Positions 1 to 5,791 of a stretch of 6,115 nt of DNA are shown piece after piece. Origin of the DNA: an uncultured Prevotellaceae bacterium. Lineage in GTDB: Bacteria > Bacteroidota > Bacteroidia > Bacteroidales > Bacteroidaceae. Numbering within the stretch: the first letter of the stretch is position 1; each line of letters starts with the position of its first letter. The notes below the pieces were generated by a model. It ran no database searches. It was not told the origin of the DNA and worked only from the letters and a program-made list of their open reading frames with translations. Both the position numbers and the translations under genes were made by a program. Location: positions 1-6,115 of the forward strand of contig OMTC01000126.1 in the NCBI GenBank assembly GCA_900313845.1, in the 5' to 3' direction.

Positions 1-861
1 CTGCACGGTCCTCCCGGACTGGGCAAGACGACGCTGGCGAATATCATTGCGAACGAGTTGGGCGTAGGGTTCAAGGTGACGAGTGGACCTGTACTCGACA
101 AGCCTGGCGACTTGGCTGGTTTGCTGACATCATTGGAGGAGCACGACGTGCTTTTCATCGATGAAATCCACAGACTGTCGCCAGTCGTGGAGGAATACTT
201 GTACTCGGCGATGGAGGACTACCGCATCGACATCATGATTGACAAAGGTCCTTCGGCTCGAAGTATTCAGATTGACTTGAATCCGTTCACGCTGGTGGGT
301 GCCACCACGCGCAGCGGTCTGCTGACGGCTCCGCTCCGTGCGCGCTTCGGCATCAACATGCACTTGGAATACTACGATGCTTCAATTCTGCAGACGATTA
401 TCCTTCGTTCTGCCCGTCTGCTCAATGTGCCTTGCGACGTAGATGCTGCTGGTGAGATAGCAAGTAGGAGTCGTGGAACGCCACGTATTGCCAACGCGCT
501 GCTCCGTCGTGTGCGTGACTTCGCTCAGGTGAAGGGTACGGGACGCATCGACACGAAAATCGCTCATATCGCTCTGGAGGCTCTGAACATCGATAAGTTT
601 GGTCTTGACGAAATCGACAACAAGATTCTGACGACGATTATCGATAAGTTCAAGGGTGGTCCTGTGGGTATCGGTACGATTTCCACTGCCATCGGCGAGG
701 ACCCTGGCACTGTGGAGGAGGTGTATGAACCGTTCCTCATCAAGGAGGGTTTCATCAAGCGCACACCACGAGGACGCGAGGTGACTGAACTGGCATACCG
801 ACACCTCGGACGTGTACCACAGAACAGCTCGATGATGAATAATCTATTCGATGACTTCTGA
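1..861 (+). CDS. ruvB: RuvB, Holliday junction branch-migration ATPase (5'-truncated by window edge)
   Basis: RuvB is the hexameric AAA+ motor that, with RuvA, drives branch migration of Holliday junctions in cytoplasmic recombinational repair. The frame is open from base 1 and begins LHGPPGLGKTT, the Walker A motif (bases 7-33). Walker B follows as FIDEIHRL (154-177), then the sensor 1 segment VGATTRSG (298-321) and the arginine-finger region LRARFG (337-354). A sensor 2-type stretch, RGTPRIANALLRRVRDF, lies near 466-520. The C-terminal winged-helix DNA-binding domain is recognisable from GPVGIGTISTAIGEDPGTVE and KRTPRGREVTELAYRHLG. The 286 codons present, against about 340 in the family, mean roughly 55-60 N-terminal residues lie outside the window. 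The TTG at 58 is an internal Leu, not a start. The reading frame is intact and all key motifs are kept. The family assignment is essentially certain. Confidence 0.98.
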   Translation: MHGPPGLGKTTLANIIANELGVGFKVTSGPVLDKPGDLAGLLTSLEEHDVLFIDEIHRLSPVVEEYLYSAMEDYRIDIMIDKGPSARSIQIDLNPFTLVGATTRSGLLTAPLRARFGINMHLEYYDASILQTIILRSARLLNVPCDVDAAGEIASRSRGTPRIANALLRRVRDFAQVKGTGRIDTKIAHIALEALNIDKFGLDEIDNKILTTIIDKFKGGPVGIGTISTAIGEDPGTVEEVYEPFLIKEGFIKRTPRGREVTELAYRHLGRVPQNSSMMNNLFDDF

Positions 862-874
862 TTAAAAGCGAAAA

Positions 875-947
875 GTCAACAAATTTCCACAAATTTTCTC
901 AAAAATAATATTCCTAATTTGTGTATCATTTGTGTTCATTTGTTGAC
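875..947. repeat. Imperfect inverted repeat of ATTTGTG-type decamers
   Basis: The left arm 875-894 (GTCAACAAATTTCCACAAAT) pairs with the right arm 928-947 (ATTTGTGTTCATTTGTTGAC) at 17 of 20 positions, around a 33-nt AT-rich loop. The right side is itself three tandem imperfect repeats: ATTTGTGTATC (917-927), ATTTGTGTTC (928-937) and ATTTGTTGAC (938-947). The left arm is two inverted copies of the same decamer. It lies between the ruvB stop and the flippase start. It could act as a weak terminator or mRNA 3'-end structure for ruvB, a protein-binding array, or a remnant of a dispersed intergenic repeat. There is no GC-rich stem followed by a T run, so a classical intrinsic terminator is not supported. 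Confidence 0.7.
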
Positions 948-988
948 ACATTCTAAAAATTAAGTATTTCGGTAGTTAAAATAAGGAC

Positions 989-2506
989 ATGGCAAACTTA
1001 AAAGCATTAGCAAAAGACACGGCAATCTATGGGTTGAGTAGTATTGTTGGGCGGTTTCTGAACTATCTGCTGGTACCGCTCTACACGGTGACGATACCAT
1101 CTGCCAGTGGAGGATATGGGGAAATCACGAATGTATATGCGTTTACGGGACTGATTCTCGTGATTCTTACGTTCGGAATGGAAACGACTTTCTTCCGATT
1201 TGCGAACGATGCGAAGGAGAAAGCGAATACGGTGTTTTCTACGGCACTGACGGTGGTTTGTGCGCTCATCGCGGTGTTCTTGGTGTTCATCTTCGGGTTC
1301 TTGCCTGGGATTTCGGAATCGCTGCACTATCAGAACCATCCTGAATGGGTGTGGATGATGTCGGTGGTGGTGTCGCTCGATGCGTTCCAAGCTATTTTTT
1401 TCAGTTTGTTGCGATTCCAGAAGCGTCCTATCAAGTTCGCTGCACTCAAGCTGTTGTTCATCTTCATCAACATCGCTCTGAACCTCATCTGGTTTGCCCT
1501 GCTGCCTACGCTTTATGACAAATATACGGAGCCTGGTACGGTTTACGACATCGTTCACAAGCTCTACAGTCCTGACGACATTCAGGGCTATGCATTCAGC
1601 ATCAACCTTTTCTGCACGAGTGTCATCACGTTCTTCTTCATTCCTGAGATGAAGGAGATGTTCAGCCAATGGCATTTCGACGGGAAGCTGTTGCGCCGAA
1701 TGTTCAACTACTCGTGGCCTATCCTCGTGTTGGGTATCGCGGGCATCCTGAACCAGACAGTGGATAAGATGATTTTCCCATTTGTCTATCCCGACCCAGA
1801 GGAAGGCAAGGTGCTACTCGGCATCTATGGCGCTTGCGTGAAGGTGGCGATGATTATGGCGATGATTACGCAGGCATTCCGCTATGCCTACGAGCCGCTT
1901 GTCTTTGCAAAGAGTAAGGATTCGGACGCGAAGGAGATGTATGCAGAAAGCATGAAGTATTTCCTCATCTTCACGTTCTTGGCGTTCCTGATGGTCATCG
2001 GCTACATGGACATTCTGAAGCTCATCATTGGCAAGAGCTACCGTGAGGCTATCGGTACGATTCCAATCGTGATGGCTGCGGAAATCATGATGGGTGTGTA
2101 TTTCAACCTCTCGTTCTGGTACAAGCTCATCGACAAGACCATTTGGGGCGCGTGGTTCTCGCTGGCTGGCTGCGTGGTGCTGATTGCCGTGAACATCATC
2201 TTCATTCCGAAGATTGGTTACTGGGCATGCGCCTGGGGCGGTTTTGCTGGCTATCTCACGAGTATGGTCCTCAGCTATTTTGTGGGACAGAAGAAGAATC
2301 CTATCGACTATCCACTGAAGGACATCGGTGCTTACTTGCTGCTCACGGGTGTGCTGTTCGCCGTGATGGAAATGCTACCTGCTGAATGGCCTGCCATTGC
2401 CCGCATCGGCATTAACACGGTGCTCATCGGCATATTCCTCGCTTACGTGGTGAAGAAGGACTTGCCGCTGAAGAGCTTGCCTTACGTGGGGAAGTACTTT
2501 AAATGA
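989..2506 (+). CDS. Polysaccharide/oligosaccharide flippase family membrane protein (Wzx/RfbX-like)
   Basis: This 505-residue protein belongs by overall pattern to the MATE/MVF-like polysaccharide exporters, which move lipid-linked sugar units across the inner membrane during capsule, O-antigen or exopolysaccharide synthesis. About 14 hydrophobic segments can be seen, near residues 12-35, 45-68, 85-107, 119-144, 150-172, 200-220, 240-262, 280-300, 325-347, 356-378, 385-408, 413-432, 443-463 and 470-488. The N-terminus (LKALAKDTAIYGLSSIVGRF, then LNYLLVPLYT) is typical of the family, as is the mid-protein NQTVDKMI segment. Basic loops and a Lys-rich C-terminus fit cytoplasmic ends. ATG 989 is chosen because the hydrophobic N-terminal helix starts just after it and an AT-rich leader precedes it. 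No glycosyltransferases are adjacent, so it is not within a visible capsule locus; the substrate cannot be told. Length and frame are normal. Confidence 0.9.
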   Translation: MANLKALAKDTAIYGLSSIVGRFLNYLLVPLYTVTIPSASGGYGEITNVYAFTGLILVILTFGMETTFFRFANDAKEKANTVFSTALTVVCALIAVFLVFIFGFLPGISESLHYQNHPEWVWMMSVVVSLDAFQAIFFSLLRFQKRPIKFAALKLLFIFINIALNLIWFALLPTLYDKYTEPGTVYDIVHKLYSPDDIQGYAFSINLFCTSVITFFFIPEMKEMFSQWHFDGKLLRRMFNYSWPILVLGIAGILNQTVDKMIFPFVYPDPEEGKVLLGIYGACVKVAMIMAMITQAFRYAYEPLVFAKSKDSDAKEMYAESMKYFLIFTFLAFLMVIGYMDILKLIIGKSYREAIGTIPIVMAAEIMMGVYFNLSFWYKLIDKTIWGAWFSLAGCVVLIAVNIIFIPKIGYWACAWGGFAGYLTSMVLSYFVGQKKNPIDYPLKDIGAYLLLTGVLFAVMEMLPAEWPAIARIGINTVLIGIFLAYVVKKDLPLKSLPYVGKYFK

Positions 2507-2511
2507 AGAAG

Positions 2512-2613
2512 GGCTTCGGAAGAGCCGAAGCTTACTGAGAAGGGAAAAGGCTTCGGCGAAACCGAAGCTTGCTGAGGAAAAAAGGCTTCGGCAGAACCGA
2601 AGCTTACAGAGAA
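2512..2613. repeat. Three tandem 30-nt hairpin units (GGCTTCGG-N5-CCGAAGCTT)
   Basis: Three units occupy 2512-2541, 2549-2578 and 2584-2613, separated by 7 and 5 nt of purine-rich DNA. Each has GGCTTCGG, a 5-nt loop, CCGAAGCTT, then a tail of the form nCnGAGnA. The stem pairs seven bases perfectly (GCTTCGG/CCGAAGC); a G-T wobble extends it in all three, and a further A-T pair follows in units 2 and 3. The stems are identical while the loops differ (AAGAG, CGAAA, CAGAA), the pattern expected if the structure is what is kept. The array starts 5 nt after the flippase stop and ends 41 nt before the peptidase start. On the plus strand no T run follows, so it is more likely an mRNA 3'-end or stability element, or a dispersed REP-like repeat, than a standard terminator. 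On the minus strand unit 3 is followed by six T, but no minus-strand gene reads into it. Confidence 0.85.
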
Positions 2614-2654
2614 CGAAGAAGGAAGGATTAAAATAAAAACTATAAAGAATAAAA

Positions 2655-4760
2655 ATGAAACGACTATTTCTTAGTGTCATTGCAATGCTGACACTCATGG
2701 GTGCTCGCGCTGATGAGGGTATGTGGATGATATCGAATCTTTCGGCAAAGACTGATTCCATCCTGCATTCGATGGGTATCGAACTGACGCACGACCAGAT
2801 TTTCAGTACGGAACATCCTGCGCTCAACAATGTCATCGTGCAGTTTGGCGGTTTCTGTTCGGGTTCCGTTGTCAGTCCCGACGGATTGGTATTCACCAAC
2901 CACCACTGTGGCTATGGTTCCATTCAGGACCACTCCACCACGGAGCACGACTACTTGAAAAACGGCTTCTTCGCCAAGAAACTGAAGGACGAACTGCCAA
3001 ACGAGGACCTGTATGTGGATTTCCATCTCAACACTTACGACGTGACAGACAAGCTGTTGGCAGCCACTACTCCCGACATGGACGAAATGCAGCGTATGCT
3101 CGTCATCGACTCCGTTGCCACGGTTCTGCAAGAGGCCATTGAGGACTCGGTGAATGGCATCCACGGTGAGGTGGTACCTTATTACAAAGGCAGTAAATAC
3201 TACATGTCGGTTTATCAGCGCTATAGCGATGTCCGTCTCGTGTTCGCTCCACCTCAGTGTCTCGGCAAGCATGGCGGCGACACCGACAACTGGATGTGGC
3301 CTCGCCAGACTTGCGACTTCTCAGTGTTCCGCATCTATGCCGACAAGAACAACAAACCAGCCAAATACTCGAAGGACAACGTGCCTTACAAACCTGTGAA
3401 GTATGCTCATATTTCGCTCCAAGGTTATCAGCCAGGCGACCTCTGCATGACGTTCGGTTATCCAGGCAACACGGACCGCTACCTCTCCAGCTACGGCATT
3501 GAGAACACGATGCGCACGGTGAACGACAACCGCATTCAGGTGCGTGGCGTGAAGCAAGCCATCATGACCGATGCCATGAACTCGTCGGATGCTCTCCGCA
3601 TCATGTATTCCTCGAAATATGCCCAGAGTTCGAACTACTGGAAGTTCTCCATCGGTCAGAACAAGGCTTTGAAAGACCTCGGTGTGATTGCCGAAAAGCA
3701 GGCGCTCGAAAAGGAAATCCTTGAATGGGCGAAGCAGAAGCCTGAGGAAAGAGGGAAATACATCGGCATCCTCGACTCCCTCAAAGAGGAGTACGCTCGC
3801 TCCTATCAGCAACAGTTTGCCATGAATCTTTGGCAGGAAAGTTTCTGGAGCGGAAGCGACATCCTTGCATTTGCCATCAAACAGATGATTGGTATGGCTC
3901 AAGGAAAGCAGGGCGATTTCAAGAAGGAAGTGGAAAAATCCTTCAAAGACATCGACATCAACACCGACAAGAAGATTTTCGCCGCACTTGCCAAGAACTA
4001 TGTGGAGCACGTGCCCGACTCGTCCTATCTTCCTGAATATGTTCAAGTGGTGGATTCTCTCTTCAACGGCGACTACAATGCATACGCCGATTTCCTGTTT
4101 AGCAAATCCATCTTTGCTCGTCCAGCCGACCTGGCACAGGTGGAAAGCCTTGCCGAGGTGGGCGAAGACCCTATCTTCATGCAAGCCATCGACCTCGTCA
4201 CTTTGCTTTATAAGATGTATGGGGCTTCTCCTATCGACCACTACGAGCAACTCCTTGGTGATGCACTCCGCGAGATGAATCGCGACAAGGAATACTATCC
4301 AGATGCCAACTTCACGCTCCGAATGAGCTATGGCATCGTGGAGGGTTATTCGCCTTCGAAGGACCTCACCTACGAGTGCTTCACTCCTTCGCAGTCCATC
4401 ATCGACAAGTTCGAGAAGCAGGGCAGCAATCCCGACTACGAACTCATCCCTGAAGTTTATGCTTGGCTCAAAAAGGGCAATTTCGGAAAGAAATACATCG
4501 ACAGCAAGAGCAAAGACCTGCAACTTTGTTTCCTCACGAATAACGACATCACGGGTGGAAACTCGGGTTCGGGCATGTATGACAAGAAAGGTCGTCTCAT
4601 CGGTCTTGCCTTCGATGGCAACTGGGAAGCCATGTCGAGCGACTTGAAGTTCGACACGAATCTTCAGCGTTGCATTGGCGTTGACATCCGCTATGTCCTC
4701 TCTATCATCGAGAAATACGGCAAGGCAAAACGTCTCATCAAGGAACTCACACTGGAATAA
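2655..4760 (+). CDS. dpp7: S46 family serine dipeptidyl-peptidase, DPP7-like, exported
   Basis: This 701-residue enzyme removes dipeptides from peptide N-termini, normally in the periplasm, feeding amino-acid use in asaccharolytic or peptide-using Bacteroidetes. A signal peptide (MKRLFLSVIAMLTLMGARA) likely ends at residue 19, before the DEGMW start typical of mature S46 proteins. The chymotrypsin-like halves flank a helical insert of roughly residues 280-570. The catalytic triad can be placed at His84 (TNHHCGYG), Asp221 (CDFSVFR) and Ser637 (TGGNSGSG). By spacing from the triad, the N-terminus-binding residues known from DAP BII correspond to Asn212, Trp213, Arg217, Asn327 and Asp654, all present. 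Position 655, equivalent to the P1-specificity residue 673 of Porphyromonas DPP11 (Arg) and DPP7 (Gly), is Gly in FDGNW. This points to hydrophobic rather than acidic P1 preference; exact specificity is inferred. Length matches the family (about 700-720). It stands alone, with structured spacers on both sides. Confidence 0.95.
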   Translation: MKRLFLSVIAMLTLMGARADEGMWMISNLSAKTDSILHSMGIELTHDQIFSTEHPALNNVIVQFGGFCSGSVVSPDGLVFTNHHCGYGSIQDHSTTEHDYLKNGFFAKKLKDELPNEDLYVDFHLNTYDVTDKLLAATTPDMDEMQRMLVIDSVATVLQEAIEDSVNGIHGEVVPYYKGSKYYMSVYQRYSDVRLVFAPPQCLGKHGGDTDNWMWPRQTCDFSVFRIYADKNNKPAKYSKDNVPYKPVKYAHISLQGYQPGDLCMTFGYPGNTDRYLSSYGIENTMRTVNDNRIQVRGVKQAIMTDAMNSSDALRIMYSSKYAQSSNYWKFSIGQNKALKDLGVIAEKQALEKEILEWAKQKPEERGKYIGILDSLKEEYARSYQQQFAMNLWQESFWSGSDILAFAIKQMIGMAQGKQGDFKKEVEKSFKDIDINTDKKIFAALAKNYVEHVPDSSYLPEYVQVVDSLFNGDYNAYADFLFSKSIFARPADLAQVESLAEVGEDPIFMQAIDLVTLLYKMYGASPIDHYEQLLGDALREMNRDKEYYPDANFTLRMSYGIVEGYSPSKDLTYECFTPSQSIIDKFEKQGSNPDYELIPEVYAWLKKGNFGKKYIDSKSKDLQLCFLTNNDITGGNSGSGMYDKKGRLIGLAFDGNWEAMSSDLKFDTNLQRCIGVDIRYVLSIIEKYGKAKRLIKELTLE

Positions 4761-4769
4761 ATTCTTTAA

Positions 4770-4874
4770 ATGAAGAATGAAGAGTGAATAATGAAGAATC
4801 CCTTTTTTCCACTCTTCATTCATCATTCTTCTTTGACTATTCATTCTTAATTCATCATCCTTAATTCTTCATTC
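4770..4874. repeat. GAAGAAT/GAATGAA low-complexity repeat with long hairpin
   Basis: The spacer between the peptidase and the CD225-like gene is composed almost wholly of short GAAGAAT, GAATGAA and GAATAAT words on the left and their complements (ATTCTTC, TTCATTC) on the right. Arms 4770-4786 and 4810-4826 pair at 16 of 17 positions, including an uninterrupted 12-bp core, GAATGAAGAGTG (4775-4786). The 23-nt loop carries CCCTTTTTTCC. From 4827 to 4874 more complementary words follow (ATTCTTAATTCATCATCC and similar). The switch from purine-rich to pyrimidine-rich strand at about 4800 resembles a small foldback element. Similar runs are, from memory, common between genes in Prevotella and Bacteroides. 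It could form the 3' end of the peptidase mRNA or the leader of the next gene; no canonical terminator or promoter can be singled out. Confidence 0.75.
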
Positions 4875-4882
4875 AAAAAGCT

Positions 4883-5386
4883 ATGGCATACGACAAAAAC
4901 GAACGCAACGATTCTCGCAGAATCGATCCAAATTCAGCTGGAGAACAAGCAGATTCTCAGCAGAACCAAGACTATCAGCAACAGAGTTATCAGCAGCAGA
5001 ACCAAGGTTACCAGAACAACCAGCAGCAAGGTCAAGGCTACAGGAACTACCAGCAGCAAAATTATCAAAACCAAGGCTTTCAGCAGCAATCTTATCAGAA
5101 CAACCCAAGCAATGAGGGATATTCTGTACCGCCAAGCAGCAACATGATTTGGGCAATTCTTGCCACCATCTTCTGCTGCCTCCCATTCGGCATTGTCTCC
5201 ATCGTTTATGCTGCCAAAGTGGATTCATTTTGGGCTGCAGGACAATATGCTGCTGCCTATGATGCAGCCAGCAAATCCAAGAAATGGACCATGTGGAGTG
5301 TTATCATTTCAGCCATTGGTTGGGTCCTCTACATTGGATTATTCATCATTATTGGTCTTGGTGCCAGCTATAGTAACAGCTATTAA
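4883..5386 (+). CDS. CD225/dispanin-like membrane protein with Gln/Asn/Tyr-rich N-terminus
   Basis: This 167-residue protein has two distinct parts. Residues 1-80 are hydrophilic and, from about 22, dominated by Gln, Asn and Tyr (about 25 Gln, 10 Asn and 8 Tyr in under 60 residues), in irregular repeats such as YQQQSYQQQNQGY; this is a disordered, prion-like segment. Residues 84-160 carry the CD225/dispanin pattern: PPSSNMIWAILATIFCCLPF, then GIVSIVYAAKVDSFWAAGQY, a short polar helix with AAYDAASKSKKW, and a second hydrophobic helix (about 137-160). Family members are small two-helix membrane proteins; the vertebrate ones are IFITM proteins, while bacterial roles are unknown. The adjacent cysteines 98-99 recall the acylated cysteines of IFITMs, but modification here is only a possibility. 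ATG 4883 is the only sensible start and follows AAAAAGCT. The gene sits 21 nt before a DUF2752 gene, suggesting a shared transcript. Confidence 0.88.
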   Translation: MAYDKNERNDSRRIDPNSAGEQADSQQNQDYQQQSYQQQNQGYQNNQQQGQGYRNYQQQNYQNQGFQQQSYQNNPSNEGYSVPPSSNMIWAILATIFCCLPFGIVSIVYAAKVDSFWAAGQYAAAYDAASKSKKWTMWSVIISAIGWVLYIGLFIIIGLGASYSNSY

Positions 5387-5407
5387 GCCAAGTTAGTTTC
5401 TTTTCTG

Positions 5408-5791
5408 TTGAAAAACAAGCAACACATACTCAGAATCTTGATTCCTGTCGCCATCTTGGTGGCGGGAATCTTTTATTATTGTGTAGATACGACTTCAGCC
5501 TCCCCTTTCATTCCCAAGTGCATGTGGCGGGTCCTCACAGGCACCCAGTGTCCAGCCTGTGGCATCCAGCGTGCCGCCCATGCCGTCCTCCACGGTCATT
5601 TCGCCGAAGCCCTGTCCTACAACTACTTCTTCATTCTCTCCATTCCTTTTTTCTTTCTCGTTCTCCTTTCTGATTGCATTCTTCCATCAAAGAATGCCCT
5701 CCGTCGTTTCACACACCATCGCTACACTCTCTGGACCTACATCATCCTCTTCTTCGCTTGGTGGATATTGAGGAATCTTCTGCAAATCTAA
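5408..5791 (+). CDS. DUF2752 family membrane protein with CPACG motif, probable TTG start
   Basis: This protein of about 127 residues matches the DUF2752 pattern: a first membrane helix (about 9-25), then GTQCPACGIQRAAHAVLHGHFAEAL with the CPxCG pair at Cys48/Cys51, a YN just before the second helix (about 73-92), and a third helix (about 107-124). The function of the family is unknown; the CxxC could bind metal or be redox active, which is inference. No ATG lies between the in-frame upstream stop (5384-5386) and the first helix. TTG at 5408 gives a proper MKNKQHILRI-type membrane start, with CTG at 5405 as the alternative; the first in-frame ATG (5522) would delete helix 1. It lies 21 nt downstream of the CD225-like gene in the same reading frame, so translation is probably coupled. 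Its stop overlaps that of the converging minus-strand gene. Confidence 0.85.
   Translation: MKNKQHILRILIPVAILVAGIFYYCVDTTSASPFIPKCMWRVLTGTQCPACGIQRAAHAVLHGHFAEALSYNYFFILSIPFFFLVLLSDCILPSKNALRRFTHHRYTLWTYIILFFAWWILRNLLQI

Noticed and set aside
939..972. Possible promoter: TTTG at 939-942 (or TTGACA 943-948) with TATTTCGG at 965-972
   Set aside because: The -7 element departs from the Bacteroidetes TAnnTTTG pattern at two bases, the spacer (22 nt) is longer than usual, and the -33 part lies in the repeat; too weak to list.
983..987. AAGGA as a Shine-Dalgarno site for the flippase
   Set aside because: It ends one base before the ATG, too close to act as a normal site; Bacteroidetes genes usually lack one.
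1394..1401. A T-rich homopolymer in the flippase gene that could cause slippage
   Set aside because: The frame is intact across it and hydrophobic segments continue normally; no sign of a programmed shift.
1007..1675. A minus-strand open frame of 222 codons inside the flippase gene
   Set aside because: Rich in Arg, His and Glu, as expected from reading a membrane-protein gene backwards; no domain is visible.
2549..2613. Intrinsic terminator on the minus strand (hairpin followed by six T)
   Set aside because: The form fits, but no minus-strand gene lies to the right to be terminated, and the T run is just the A-rich spacer between units.
2375..2899. A minus-strand open frame of 174 codons spanning the hairpin array
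   Set aside because: Its middle is the translation of the hairpin repeats (repeated F-G-F-A-E-A-F-like words) and both ends lie antisense to real genes; repeat-derived, not a gene.
3321..4844. A long open frame (507 codons) on the minus strand across the peptidase gene
   Set aside because: It is antisense to a gene with complete catalytic motifs, has no recognisable domain, and its N-terminal part is translated from the low-complexity spacer; it is a codon-bias shadow.
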